Below are positions 35,531 to 44,633 of a stretch of 64,000 nt of DNA, piece by piece. The translations under genes and the position numbers were made by a program. Origin of the DNA: Sandaracinobacteroides sayramensis. Its GTDB lineage: Bacteria; Pseudomonadota; Alphaproteobacteria; Sphingomonadales; Sphingomonadaceae. The notes below the pieces were generated by a model. The model ran no database searches. It saw nothing but the letters and a program-made list of their open reading frames with translations, and was not told where the DNA came from. The stretch is taken from NCBI RefSeq assembly GCF_022014495.1, contig NZ_JAKLSQ010000004.1, forward strand, positions 63,505 to 127,504, read 5' to 3'. The stretch's first letter is position 1. Every line of letters begins with the position of its first letter.

Positions 35531-35830
35531 ATGTCGCGGGACGTTCCAGCCACGCAGATGTTGCAGGGTTTCCGCCGCTCGATCGACAATATCGACGCGG
35601 CGCTGATCCATATGCTGGCCGAGCGTTTCAAGATCACGCAGCAGGTGGGCGCCTTCAAGGCCGAGCATGGCCTGCCGCCGGCCGATCCGGGGCGGGAGGA
35701 GGAGCAGATCCTGCGTTTGCGGCAATTGGCCGCCGAGGCCGACCTCGATCCCGAATTTTCCGAGAAATTCCTGCGCTTCATCATCGACGAGGTGATTCGC
35801 CACCATGTCGCGGCGGGCAGCCGGGGTTAA
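35531..35830 (+). CDS. Chorismate mutase (AroQ type)
   Basis: 99 residues, a single all-helical AroQ domain. The N-terminal helix has FRRSIDNIDAALIHMLAERFKITQQVG with the Arg, Asp and Lys expected for chorismate binding. The last helix is FLRFIIDEVIRHHVA. It converts chorismate to prephenate for Phe/Tyr. It stands alone, divergent from the prenyl synthase gene, and its stop overlaps the convergent nuclease-fold gene by 4 bases. Confidence 0.93.
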   Translation: MSRDVPATQMLQGFRRSIDNIDAALIHMLAERFKITQQVGAFKAEHGLPPADPGREEEQILRLRQLAAEADLDPEFSEKFLRFIIDEVIRHHVAAGSRG

Positions 35831-36537
35831 CCCAGGCGTACCCGCACCCATAGCGGCAGATGGTCGGACGCGACCTTGGAAAGCGGGCTCTGGTGCACGC
35901 CGCCGTCCTCTATCTCCAGTTCGTTGGAGGCGAAGATGCGGTCCAGCCGGGCGATCGGTGTGCGCGCGGGAAAGCTGGGGCCGGTGAGCACCAACTTGTG
36001 GGTGGCTGCGAAATCGGCAAGGCAGCCGGCCGCCGCCCGCCACTCGTTCATGTCCCCCATCAGTAGCGTCGGGGTATCGCCGGCGTCGGACAGCCGGTCG
36101 AGGATGGCGCGGGCCTGCCGCCGGCGCCAAAGGCCCGAGAGGTCGAGGTGCATGCCGACGATCCGAAGCGCCCGCCCGCCAACACGCAGACCCGCCAGCA
36201 CCGCACCGCGCGGTTCCAGCACTGGAAGCTGAAGCCTGTCGTGACTTTCGACTTCCACTCGGGGTGAAACCAGTATCGCATTGCCATGCCAGCCGATGGC
36301 GGCCGGGGTCATCCCCACCGGCACATGCCGCCAGCCCCGCTCTTGCAGTTCGGCTGGCGCCACCGCCGCCGCGCGGGTGCCGAAGCGCCGGTCGGCCTCC
36401 TGCACCACCACGATATCGGCGCCGATTTCGTCCAGCACATCCAATATGCGCGAAGGCCGCCGGCGCATGTCTGCGCCGACGGCCTTTCGAATATTGTAGC
36501 TGGCAACCGTGACGCTTTGCGCCCCGCTTTCAGCCAT
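35827..36537 (-). CDS. Endonuclease/exonuclease/phosphatase-family protein
   Basis: 236 residues, EEP fold. Motifs: SYNIRKAVG (Asn), VVQEADRR (Glu metal ligand), GMHLDLSG (His), LLMGDMNEWR (Asp/Asn), and a terminal SDHLPLWVRVRL (Asp-His catalytic pair). The family includes DNA repair nucleases, sphingomyelinases and phosphatases, and substrate cannot be assigned. No signal peptide is seen. It lies 8 bases beyond atpF, so it may be co-transcribed with the Fo genes. Confidence 0.9.
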   Translation of the reverse strand: MAESGAQSVTVASYNIRKAVGADMRRRPSRILDVLDEIGADIVVVQEADRRFGTRAAAVAPAELQERGWRHVPVGMTPAAIGWHGNAILVSPRVEVESHDRLQLPVLEPRGAVLAGLRVGGRALRIVGMHLDLSGLWRRRQARAILDRLSDAGDTPTLLMGDMNEWRAAAGCLADFAATHKLVLTGPSFPARTPIARLDRIFASNELEIEDGGVHQSPLSKVASDHLPLWVRVRLG

Positions 36538-36545
36538 TTGCGACC

Positions 36546-37145
36546 TCAGCGGCGGTCCAGCGCGGCAATGGCTTCGTCGGTGAAGCCCGTCAGCTCCTTG
36601 GAACGAGCCGCCAGCAGCGTCTCGGCGGCCTTAACCGCCACATCGGCGGCGCGGGCACGCAATTCCGCTTCGGCCGAACGGGCTTCAGCGGCGATCCGGT
36701 CTTCGGCAAGCTTCGTCCGCCGGGCGATCGCGACTTCCGCGTCGGCAGCGGCCTGTTCGACGATCCGCTTCGCTTCCGTTTCCGCACCGGCCAGCATGGC
36801 CTTCGCCTGCGCTTCGGTTTCCGCGGCTTCGGCTGCGGCCTTCGCCTTCATGGCTTCGGCCTCGGCCTTCAGTTGCGCGGCCTCCGCCAGATCAGCCCGG
36901 ACCTTTTCAGCAGCGCCGTCAAGCGCCCCGCTGATCATCCGGAAAGCGCCCGCCTTCCAGAGGATAGCCAGGAAGGTGAGGAAAGCCAGGCCGACGATGG
37001 CATAGCTGTCCAGCCCCAGGATCGTCTCGTGGTTGGCGGCATGTTCGGCGTCGGCGACGGTGCCGGGATGCCCGGCGGGCGAATCGGCTACTTCCGCCAC
37101 GTCGGCCACTTCGAAGCTGCTGTGGGCATTTTGCGTTTCGGCCAT
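36546..37145 (-). CDS. atpF: F0F1 ATP synthase subunit b
   Basis: 199 residues. One membrane helix (about SYAIVGLAFLTFLAILWKAGAF, residues 47-67) and a long Ala/Glu/Lys coiled stalk (AEAMKAKAAAEAAETEAQAK) typical of the peripheral stalk. It has an N-terminal extension of about 40 residues before the helix, longer than the E. coli form. The ATG overlaps the b' stop by one base (TGATG). With b' it forms the heterodimeric stator seen in alphaproteobacteria. Confidence 0.95.
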   Translation of the reverse strand: MAETQNAHSSFEVADVAEVADSPAGHPGTVADAEHAANHETILGLDSYAIVGLAFLTFLAILWKAGAFRMISGALDGAAEKVRADLAEAAQLKAEAEAMKAKAAAEAAETEAQAKAMLAGAETEAKRIVEQAAADAEVAIARRTKLAEDRIAAEARSAEAELRARAADVAVKAAETLLAARSKELTGFTDEAIAALDRR

Positions 37146-37624
37146 CAGGCAGCCGCCTTCTTCACGGCTTCCGCCGCTTCGTCGTTGGAGACGTCAAGGC
37201 CGGCCACCCGCTTCACCAGATCGGCCGCGGCCTCCGCCGCCACCGCATCCAGTTCGGCGACGGCGGTGTCGCGCTGCCGCACCAGCGACGCGGCGGCCGC
37301 TTCCGCCTTGGCTTCCAGCCCCGCGTCGATTTCCGCCAGCCTGCGCTGGGTCGCGGCATTCGCCTCGTCGCGCGCCTTGCCGGTCACGCCCAGCGCATGG
37401 GCGCGGGCTTGCGCCAGCGCCGTAGTGCCGCCGCTGGTCGCGGCCTCGGCGGAATCGCGCGCGGCTTCCGCCTCGCGCAGGTCCGCCGCGATCCGCGCCT
37501 TGCGGTTTTCCACCACCTTCTCGACGCGCGGGTAGAGCCCGCGCACCGCGAGGTAGAGGATGCCGAAGACCAGCACCAGCCAGATGATCTGCGGCAGCGC
37601 CTGGGAAAAGTCGAACTGGGGCAT
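37145..37624 (-). CDS. F0F1 ATP synthase subunit b'
   Basis: 159 residues. The N-terminal MPQFDFSQALPQIIWLVLVF, membrane helix, and PRVEKVVENRKARIAADLREAE are typical of the second, b'-type stator subunit. The helical stalk continues to the C terminus. It lies directly downstream of atpE and upstream of atpF. Confidence 0.94.
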   Translation of the reverse strand: MPQFDFSQALPQIIWLVLVFGILYLAVRGLYPRVEKVVENRKARIAADLREAEAARDSAEAATSGGTTALAQARAHALGVTGKARDEANAATQRRLAEIDAGLEAKAEAAAASLVRQRDTAVAELDAVAAEAAADLVKRVAGLDVSNDEAAEAVKKAAA

Positions 37625-37653
37625 CGGAGCCTCCTGCCTTCAGTGTTCGTGGA

Positions 37654-37881
37654 TCAGACCGCGAACAGCAGCAGCAGGGCCACGAGGAAGGCGAAGATGC
37701 CAAGCGCTTCGGTCACGGCGAAGCCGAAGATCAGGTTCGGGCGCTGCGAGTCGGCGGCGGCGGGGTTGCGCAGCGCGCCTTGCAGGAACAGCGCGAACAG
37801 CGTGCCGACGGCGATGGCGGCGAAGCCCATGCCGATGGCTGCGAGACCGGCACCGATGTACTTTGCGGCTTCAGCGTCCAT
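37654..37881 (-). CDS. atpE: F0F1 ATP synthase subunit c
   Basis: 75 residues, two membrane helices forming the rotor hairpin. The inner helix has [17 protein letters not shown] and the loop is ALRNPAA. The outer helix carries the proton-binding E58 in [17 protein letters not shown]. No Na+-binding signature (Gln/Glu plus Ser/Thr) is evident, so H+ coupling is expected. Confidence 0.97.
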   Translation of the reverse strand: MDAEAAKYIGAGLAAIGMGFAAIAVGTLFALFLQGALRNPAAADSQRPNLIFGFAVTEALGIFAFLVALLLLFAV

Positions 37882-37920
37882 TTGGTCAGTCCTTTCGAAT
37901 GAAACTCAGTGAAAAAAAGT

Positions 37921-38664
37921 TCAGTGGAGATTGATGGAATCGTTGAGGTAAATGCAGGTCAGCAGCGCGAACACATAGGCCTGCACCACCGCCACGATCA
38001 ATTCCAGGCCGTAGAAGGCCACGGTCATGAAGAAGGGCAGGATCGAGATCGCCGCCAGCGCGCCGCCGGCCGCCGCCAGCGAGATCACGAAGCCCGCGAA
38101 CACCTTCAGCAGGATGTGGCCCGCCGTCATGTTGGCGAAGAGACGGATGGAAAGCGTGAGCGGCCGCGACAGGAAGGAGATCAGCTCGATCAGCACGATC
38201 AGCGGCATCAGCACGATCGGCGTGTTCTGCGGCACGAACAGCGAGAAGAAGTGGAGGCCGTGCTTCGCGAAGCCGACGATGACGCAGATGAGGAAGATCA
38301 GCGCGGCGAAGGCGAAGGTGACGACGATGTGGCTGGTGACGGTGAAGCTGTAGGGGAAAAGCCCGATCAGGTTCGCCACCAGCACGAAGATGAACAGCGA
38401 GAAGACGAAGGGAACGAAGGCGCGGCCCTTCGGCCCGATATTCTCCTCCACCATTCCCGAAATGAAGCCGGTCGCGCCTTCCAGCGCCGCCTGCCAGCGC
38501 CCCGGCACCAGTTGCGGGTTGCGGCTGCCCAGCCAGAAGAAGAGGAGCGTCAGGCCCAGCACGATCAGCATGAACAGCGAGGCGTTGGTGAACGCGGCGT
38601 CGGCGCCCGCCACCGAGAATTCGGCGTAGCGCTTGATCGCAAACTGCTCGAGAGGATTGGCCAC
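37921..38664 (-). CDS. atpB: F0F1 ATP synthase subunit a
   Basis: 247 residues, five to six membrane helices. The essential Arg is in RPLTLSIRLFANMTAGHILL, and the final helix is LIVAVVQAYVFALLTCIYLND. It forms the proton half-channels against the c ring. It follows the atpI-like gene in an operon of order atpI-B-E-F'-F. Confidence 0.97.
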   Translation of the reverse strand: MANPLEQFAIKRYAEFSVAGADAAFTNASLFMLIVLGLTLLFFWLGSRNPQLVPGRWQAALEGATGFISGMVEENIGPKGRAFVPFVFSLFIFVLVANLIGLFPYSFTVTSHIVVTFAFAALIFLICVIVGFAKHGLHFFSLFVPQNTPIVLMPLIVLIELISFLSRPLTLSIRLFANMTAGHILLKVFAGFVISLAAAGGALAAISILPFFMTVAFYGLELIVAVVQAYVFALLTCIYLNDSINLH

Positions 38665-38682
38665 CGTTCAGCTCTCGCTTTT

Positions 38683-39060
38683 CTAAACCTGATCGTCGTT
38701 CTTCGGCTCGTCGGCCGCCTTGCGGACGGCCTTCGCTTCGTTTCCGACCGCCTTCAACAGATTCCAGAAGCCCGCCGCAATCCCCAGAAGGAAGAACAGC
38801 AGCAGCATCCATGGCCCCGTTTCCAGCCAGCGGTCCAGCATCCAGCCGATGCCGCCGCCGACCAGGGTGGTCGCCGCGATCTCGAACGCATGGCGGGTGC
38901 CCTGGGCCAAGGCCGACGAGGCCGCCTGCCGCGCGCGGGGTTCATGCCTTGCCTTTGCTGCTTCCAGCCGGGCCCCGAGATCTTCGAGGTCGCGCTTGTC
39001 GGCAGGATCAGGCAAAAAGGTTGGCCCTTCGCGTTCGAACAGGTCAGCCATCGGCGACAT
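38683..39060 (-). CDS. atpI: AtpI/AtpZ-type ATP synthase accessory protein
   Basis: 125 residues. A charged N terminus (DKRDLEDLGARLEAAKARHEPR) precedes two membrane helices (EIAATTLVGGGIGWMLD and WMLLLFFLLGIAAGFWNLL). AtpI aids c-ring assembly, and AtpZ partners are linked to Mg2+/Ca2+ movement. First gene of the Fo operon. The frame is open to 39126; the ATG at 39060 is preferred because upstream residues lack family similarity, but the ATG at 39051 is also possible. Confidence 0.88.
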   Translation of the reverse strand: MSPMADLFEREGPTFLPDPADKRDLEDLGARLEAAKARHEPRARQAASSALAQGTRHAFEIAATTLVGGGIGWMLDRWLETGPWMLLLFFLLGIAAGFWNLLKAVGNEAKAVRKAADEPKNDDQV

Positions 39061-39173
39061 TGCGCCAAGGGCTCCGCCAGCCCCAAGGCCGCCGAAGCGG
39101 GGGTTCGTTAGATTGCGGTTCAGCAAAGGTCAAGCTTGCGAAAGCCGTTGGATTGCAGGCCGGAAATGCCCGA

Positions 39174-42100
39174 TCAGGCCGCGGCCAGCCTCTCCGCTTC
39201 CTTCAGCTCCACGGAAACCAGCTGCGAAACGCCCGGTTCGCCCATGGTCACGCCATAAAGCCTGTGCATGGCTGCCATAGTCACGGCATTGTGGGTGACG
39301 ATAAGGAAGCGGGTGTCGGTCGTCTCCGCCATATGCTTCAAAAGCCGTGTGAAACGCTCGACATTGGCGTCGTCGAGCGGCGCGTCCACCTCGTCCAGCA
39401 CGCAGATCGGCGCCGGATTGGTGCGGAACAGGGCGAAGATGAGGGCGATCGCCGCCAGCGCCTGCTCCCCGCCCGACAGCAGGGAGAGGGATTGCAGCTT
39501 CTTCCCCGGCGGCTGGGCGCGGATTTCCAGCCCGGCTTCCAGCGGGTCGTCGCTTTCGATCATCTGAAGCTCGGCGGAGCCGCCGCCGAACAGAGTCACG
39601 AACAGTTCGCGGAAATGCGCCTCCACCTGCTGGAAGGCGGCCATCAGCCGCGCCCGGCCTTCGCGGTTCAGTGTGCCGATGGAGCCGCGCAGGCGGTTGA
39701 TCGCCGTTTCCAGTTCCGACCGCTCGCGCGTCTGCTCGGCGAGCGCGGCTTCGATTTCCGCCAGTTCGATGTCGGCGCGCAGGTTGACGATGCCGATTCG
39801 CTCCCGCTCGGCGCGCATCGACGCCAGTATCTGCTCCAGTGCATCGGCCTGGCTTTCCGCCGGCGCTTCGAGATTGTGCGGCGGCTCGCCGAATCGCTCG
39901 CGCGCCTCCGCCACCAGTTCCGCCACCTTTTCCCGCAACTGCTCGGCGCGGGCGGCGCGCGTGGCGCGGGCTTCGCGGCCGTCCGCCACCTGCGCTTCGG
40001 CCGCGCGCGCCTGCTTGTCGAGGTCCGCCTGCGACAGTTCGGCGGCCATCACCGCTTCCGCCGCGCTCGATCGCTGCGCCTCGGCAGCGCCGATTTCGCG
40101 GTCCAGCAGGCTGAGGCGCGCGTCCAGCGCTTCCGGCTCGGCGATCAGCGCCGTTCGCTCCGCCGCCAGCTTCTCCACCCGCGCGGAAAGCGCTTCCGCC
40201 GCCGAGGCGGCGTCGCGGTCGCGCGCCTGCCAGTCGGCGATCTCGCGCGCGAGGCGGGCGATTCGCGCGCTTGCCTCGGCCAGGCTGCGCTCGGTGGAAG
40301 CGGCCTGCGCGCGGGCCTGCGCCAGATGCGCCCGCGCCCTTTCCGCCGCCGACCGCGCGCCGCCCACCTGCTCGGCGGCGGCCGTGGCGTCCGGCAGGCG
40401 GGTGACGGCAAGGGTCGCGCTTTCCGCTTCCTCGGCGGCGCTCGCCCCTTCGGCCGCCAGCCGCTCGATCGAGGCTTCCATCGCGCTGGTCCGCGCGGCG
40501 GCCTGCGCCTGCGCCGCGCGCAGGCCCTGCAGACGGCCCGCCAGTTGCTCGCGCGCGCGTTCGGCTTCGGATCGGGTGGCGCGCGCCTTGCGTTCGGCGG
40601 CCTGCGCGTCCGCCAGCGCCGCCTTCTGCTGCGCCAGTTCGGCTTCGGCCGCCTTCAGCCGCTCGCGCGGGGCCAGCAGGTTCGCGGCGATTTCCTTGCG
40701 GCGGTTGTCCTGCGCCAGCGCTTCGGCGACCGCTGCCGCCTGCCCGCCGGGCGGCGCCACGAAACCGTCCCAGCGCCAGAGCCAGCCGTTGCGCGCCACC
40801 AGCCGCTGGCCGGGGCGCAGGGCAGCCAGCGTCGCGGCGTCGGGCGGGGCATCGACCACGCCCACCTGCGCCAGCCGCCGCGCCAGTTCGGCGGGCGCCT
40901 GCACTTCCGCCGCCAGCGGCAGGCAGCCGGGCGGCAGGGCGGGGTCGCCCTTCTGCACGCCGATCCGCAACCAGTGGCGCGCGGGCTTTTCCGGCGCCCC
41001 CAGGGCGGCGTTCAGATCGTCGCCGAGCGCGGCCGCGGCCGCCGCTTCGAAACCGGGGTTGGCGGAAAGCGAAGCGCGGGCGCCCGCCGCCGCCTGCGCC
41101 TGCTTGGCGCCGCGCAGGCGTTCGAGCGCCGCGGCTTCGGCTTCCAGGCTCGCCACTTCGGCGCGGGCGGCGGAGAGCGCGCGCTCCACCGCTTCGGCCG
41201 CCTGCCGCGCCGCCTGCGCATCGCGCTCGGCGGCGGCGATGGACCCGGCGGCGGCCTCGGCCTCAGCCATGCGCGCGGCGAGCGCCGCTTCGGCTTCCGC
41301 CAATTGCCCGTCCAGCGTCGCCCCGGAGCCGCTCGCCTTCAGCCGCGCCAGCTCCGCTTCCAGCCGCTGCCGCTCGCCCCGCAGCCGCTCGGCCCGGCCG
41401 CGCGCGGCTTCCGCCTGCGCCCGGACGCTGCGCGCCTCCGCCACCAGCGCGGCATGCGCTTCCACCGCGCCCGCCAGCGCCCGCTCCGCCTCGGTGGCGG
41501 CGGCTTCGGCGGCGCGCACCTCTTCGGCCTGCGGGCAGACGGCCGCCTGCGCTTCCGCTTCCGCTTGGCGCTGGCCTTGCAGCTCCTCGGCCAGACGCGC
41601 CTGCGTGCCCGCCGAATCGCGGGCGCGGGCGCGCTCCCGCTCGGCGTCGGCGCCGGCATTGTCCAGCGCCGCCTGCAGATCCTGCAGGCGCTTCACCAGC
41701 CCGGCCCGTTCGGCGACCAGCGTCGCGCGCTCGGTGGAGAGCCGCTGCACGACCGCCGCGACATTGGCTTCCGCCTGCCGTTTCGCCGGCAGGCCGGCGG
41801 CGGCGTCCGCCTTCGCGGTGGCGGCGCGGGCGGCCGCCTTCACCGCTTCGGCGAGGGCCGCATCCGTGGCCTGCAAATCCCGCTCCGCCGCCTGCTGCGC
41901 CTCCACGGCGGCGGCCCATTGCAGGCGCAGCAGCGCCGATTCCGACGCCCGGATCCGGTCCGACAATTCGCGGTAGCGGGCCGCCGACTTCGCCTGCCGC
42001 CGAAGCCCGGCCGCCTGCGTTTCCGCGCCCTTCATCACATCGTCCAGCCGCAGCAGATTGGCGTCCGCCGCCCGCAGCCGCAGCTCGGCTTCGCGGCGGC

Positions 42101-42638
42101 GCACGTTCAGGCCGGAAATCCCCGCCGCCTCCTCCAGAAGCTGCCGCCTTTCCTGCGGCTTGGCGTTGATGATGGCGGCCACCCGCCCCTGGCTGACCAG
42201 CGCCGGCGAATGCGCGCCCGTCGCCGCGTCGGCGAACAGAAGCTGCACATCCTTCAGCCGCACCTCGCGGCCGTTCAGCGAATAGCTGGAGCCTTCGCCG
42301 CGCACGATCGCGCGCGAGACTTCCAGGCTGTCGTCGGAATTGAATTCGGCCGGCGCCCGCCGCGCCGAATTGTCCAGCGTCAGCCGCACTTCGGCGAGAT
42401 CGCGGCTGGGGCGCTTCGCCGTGCCGGCGAAGATCACATCGTCCATCCCCGCGCCGCCGGCCGCCACCCGGAGCGACCGGGCCGAGCTTTCGCCCATCAC
42501 CCAGCGCAAGGCTTCCAGCAGGTTGGACTTGCCGCAGCCGTTCGGGCCGACGACTCCGGTCAGCCCGTCGCGGATGTGCAGTTCCGTCGGCTCGACGAAG
42601 GATTTGAACCCCGACAGGCGGAGCTTCGCGAATCTCAT
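39174..42638 (-). CDS. smc: Chromosome segregation protein SMC
   Basis: 1154 residues. N-terminal ATPase head with Walker A G31-PNGCGK-S38 and R-loop. Two very long Ala/Glu/Arg-rich coiled coils flank a hinge (about residues 520-660, with LPPGCLPLAAEVQAPAELA). The C-terminal head has the LSGGEQALAAIAL signature and Walker B CVLDEVDAPLDD, followed by FLIVTHNAVTM. It condenses and aligns the chromosome with ScpA/ScpB. The coil composition is extremely alanine-rich. The upstream DsbA-like gene ends 22 bases away and is probably co-transcribed. Confidence 0.97.
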   Translation of the reverse strand: MRFAKLRLSGFKSFVEPTELHIRDGLTGVVGPNGCGKSNLLEALRWVMGESSARSLRVAAGGAGMDDVIFAGTAKRPSRDLAEVRLTLDNSARRAPAEFNSDDSLEVSRAIVRGEGSSYSLNGREVRLKDVQLLFADAATGAHSPALVSQGRVAAIINAKPQERRQLLEEAAGISGLNVRRREAELRLRAADANLLRLDDVMKGAETQAAGLRRQAKSAARYRELSDRIRASESALLRLQWAAAVEAQQAAERDLQATDAALAEAVKAAARAATAKADAAAGLPAKRQAEANVAAVVQRLSTERATLVAERAGLVKRLQDLQAALDNAGADAERERARARDSAGTQARLAEELQGQRQAEAEAQAAVCPQAEEVRAAEAAATEAERALAGAVEAHAALVAEARSVRAQAEAARGRAERLRGERQRLEAELARLKASGSGATLDGQLAEAEAALAARMAEAEAAAGSIAAAERDAQAARQAAEAVERALSAARAEVASLEAEAAALERLRGAKQAQAAAGARASLSANPGFEAAAAAALGDDLNAALGAPEKPARHWLRIGVQKGDPALPPGCLPLAAEVQAPAELARRLAQVGVVDAPPDAATLAALRPGQRLVARNGWLWRWDGFVAPPGGQAAAVAEALAQDNRRKEIAANLLAPRERLKAAEAELAQQKAALADAQAAERKARATRSEAERAREQLAGRLQGLRAAQAQAAARTSAMEASIERLAAEGASAAEEAESATLAVTRLPDATAAAEQVGGARSAAERARAHLAQARAQAASTERSLAEASARIARLAREIADWQARDRDAASAAEALSARVEKLAAERTALIAEPEALDARLSLLDREIGAAEAQRSSAAEAVMAAELSQADLDKQARAAEAQVADGREARATRAARAEQLREKVAELVAEARERFGEPPHNLEAPAESQADALEQILASMRAERERIGIVNLRADIELAEIEAALAEQTRERSELETAINRLRGSIGTLNREGRARLMAAFQQVEAHFRELFVTLFGGGSAELQMIESDDPLEAGLEIRAQPPGKKLQSLSLLSGGEQALAAIALIFALFRTNPAPICVLDEVDAPLDDANVERFTRLLKHMAETTDTRFLIVTHNAVTMAAMHRLYGVTMGEPGVSQLVSVELKEAERLAAA

Positions 42639-42660
42639 GCGCGCGAAGCCCCGGCCGGGA

Positions 42661-43398
42661 TCACAGGGCTTCGGCGATCTTGGGTTGCAGTTGCGCCCAG
42701 CTCGCGGCGTTCTCCACCTTCTTGCCGTTCAGCACGAAGGTGGGCGTGCCCTGGATCTGATAGGCGTCGATCGCCGCCTGCTGGCGCTTCGTCAGCGCCT
42801 CGATCTTCGCTTCGTCCGACAGGCAGGCGTCGAACTTGGCGCGCGGCACGCCCCGGGCGGCGGCGAAGCTGTTGAACTTGCCGGCGGTCGCCAGCCCCAG
42901 CACCTGCTTGCCCATCGACTGGTTGCGAAGCGGGGTGATGTCCGCCTCGGTCAGCTTGGTGAAGGGCTCGATCCAGGCGTCGTGGTTGTTGAAGAGCTCG
43001 CCGGCCCAGGTGAAGAATTTCTCCGGCCCCTGGCAGGTGGCCAGTTGCGTCGCGGCGAAATCGTAGATGTTCAGCATGAAGGGCCGATATTCGTAGGAAA
43101 CCTGCCCCGATTTCACATAATCGGGCTTCAGCTTCGCTTCGGCTTCCTTGTGGAAGTCGCGGCAATGGCTGCAGGTGAAAGAGGCGAATTCCACCAGCTT
43201 CACCCTGGCGTCCGGGTTGCCCATGCGGAAGCCGCCTTCCGGCGTCTCGACCACGACCGTCGTCCAGTCCTTCGCGGCGGGCGCGCTCCCCTTCGCCTCC
43301 GTCTTGGCGGCGGGCGCCGCGGTGGACGTGCCCGAATCGCAGGCGACCAGCGCCAGCGTGCCCGAGAAAAGAAGCGCGACTTTCAACATCTTGGTCAT
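42661..43398 (-). CDS. DsbA-like thiol-disulfide lipoprotein
   Basis: 245 residues. The lipobox L-A-L-V-A-C20 gives an outer- or inner-membrane-anchored periplasmic protein. The thioredoxin-fold active site is C76-S-H-C79 in FASFTCSHCRDFH, with inserted helical domain and cis-Pro loop QGTPTFVLNGKKVE. It probably oxidises exported thiols. The gene pair with smc is one I recall as common in sphingomonads, usually preceded by mutY and a DUF721 gene that are absent here. The ATG at 43398 gives a complete signal; MLK three codons later is possible. Confidence 0.92.
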   Translation of the reverse strand: MTKMLKVALLFSGTLALVACDSGTSTAAPAAKTEAKGSAPAAKDWTTVVVETPEGGFRMGNPDARVKLVEFASFTCSHCRDFHKEAEAKLKPDYVKSGQVSYEYRPFMLNIYDFAATQLATCQGPEKFFTWAGELFNNHDAWIEPFTKLTEADITPLRNQSMGKQVLGLATAGKFNSFAAARGVPRAKFDACLSDEAKIEALTKRQQAAIDAYQIQGTPTFVLNGKKVENAASWAQLQPKIAEAL

Positions 43399-43517
43399 CT
43401 GGCCGAAAACCTTACCATATCTAGTGGGCCGAACAAGCTTCCGCTTGTTGCTCCGGGCGATTGTTAGAACATGTTTCGCGCGGATGAAACGGCCGGAATC
43501 CGCAAGGCTTTTCGCCT

Positions 43518-44633
43518 TCAGCGAAAGCGCGCCGGCAGATAGGGGGCGGCGTCGATCCCGGCATAGGCGGCGGGCGGGGCTTCCCCCAGCAGCATCGCCG
43601 CCGCGCCGGCGCTGGCGGCGGGCGCCGTCTGGATGCCCCAGCCGCCCTGCCCCGCGCACCAGTGGAAGCCGGGCGCCTCCGGGTCCGGGCCTAGGACCGG
43701 AAGCCGGTCCGGCGCGAAGCTGCGCAGCCCCGCCCAGCTGGAAAGGATGCGGCGGACCGGCCAGTCGCACATGCGTTCGAAGCGGTCGAGGGCGACCGCC
43801 ACGTCCATCTCCTCCGGCTGCACGTCGCGCGGCACGTCCGGGGTTTCGTCGTGCGGGGAAATCCACAGCCGCCCGGCGTCGGGCTTGAAATAGAGCGAGC
43901 CGCCGGAATCGATCACCAGCGGCAGGCCGGTGGGCGCCTCCGGCTGCACTTCGGCGACGAGGATGGTGCGGCGAAGCGGTTCGATGCCGATGGGGGCGAC
44001 CCCGGCGAGCGCCGCCACCTCGTCCGCCCAGGCCCCGGCGGCATTCACCAGCGCCCCGGCGCGGAACTCCCCGGCCGGGGTGAGGATGCGCCAGTCGCCA
44101 CGTTGCGCGACCGCCGCCGCCCGCGCATCCGTCACCAGATCGGCGCCGGCCCTGCGCGCCGAGCGCAGATAGGATTGGTGCAGGCCCGCCACGTCGATAT
44201 CGGAGCAGCCCGGCTCCCAGATGGCCGCCTCGGCCCATTGCGCGCGCAGCCGGGGCGCCTTGCGCAGGATGTCCTCGCCGTGCAGATGTTCGCAGGCGAT
44301 TCCGCCCTGGCGGAACTCGGCTTCCAGCGCCTCCAGAGTCTGCCCGGCGCGGCAAATATGCAGCGCCCCGCGGGGCGAGAGGATCGGCGTTTCGCAAAAG
44401 CCGGCCGGCGGACGCTGCAGAAAAGCCTTGGAAGCGGAGCTGAGCGGCTGCACCCCCGGCCCGCCATAGGTTTCCGCATAGAAGGCGGCCGAGCGCCCGG
44501 TGGTGTGATAGCCTGGCCGGGATTCCGCCTCCAGCAGCGCCAGTTTCAGGCGCGGCGCCCGCTGCAGCAGGGCATGGGCCAGCGAGGCGCCGCCGATGCC
44601 CGCGCCCAGAATCACGATATCGTAGCGGCTCAG
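43518..44633 (-). CDS. FAD-dependent oxidoreductase (DAO/DadA-like)
   Basis: 371 residues. The N-terminal dinucleotide fold is YDIVILGAGIGGASLAHAL, then GRSAAFYAETYGG, a second FAD segment NAAGAWADEVAALAG, and C-terminal GQGGWGIQTAPAASA. This is the DAO family, which oxidises D-amino acids, sarcosine or glycine; the substrate is unknown. I place the start at a CTG (44633) that overlaps the upstream hydrolase stop (CTGA) and has GAGG 7 bases before it. The first standard start in frame would be a GTG at 44615 that cuts into the Rossmann strand. Coupled to the alpha/beta hydrolase. Confidence 0.85.
   Translation of the reverse strand: MSRYDIVILGAGIGGASLAHALLQRAPRLKLALLEAESRPGYHTTGRSAAFYAETYGGPGVQPLSSASKAFLQRPPAGFCETPILSPRGALHICRAGQTLEALEAEFRQGGIACEHLHGEDILRKAPRLRAQWAEAAIWEPGCSDIDVAGLHQSYLRSARRAGADLVTDARAAAVAQRGDWRILTPAGEFRAGALVNAAGAWADEVAALAGVAPIGIEPLRRTILVAEVQPEAPTGLPLVIDSGGSLYFKPDAGRLWISPHDETPDVPRDVQPEEMDVAVALDRFERMCDWPVRRILSSWAGLRSFAPDRLPVLGPDPEAPGFHWCAGQGGWGIQTAPAASAGAAAMLLGEAPPAAYAGIDAAPYLPARFR

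Noticed and set aside
38811-42875. 1354-residue + strand frame opposite smc
   Set aside because: Arg/Ala/Gly low-complexity translation mirrors the alanine-rich SMC coils; spans the gene ends without regard to boundaries.
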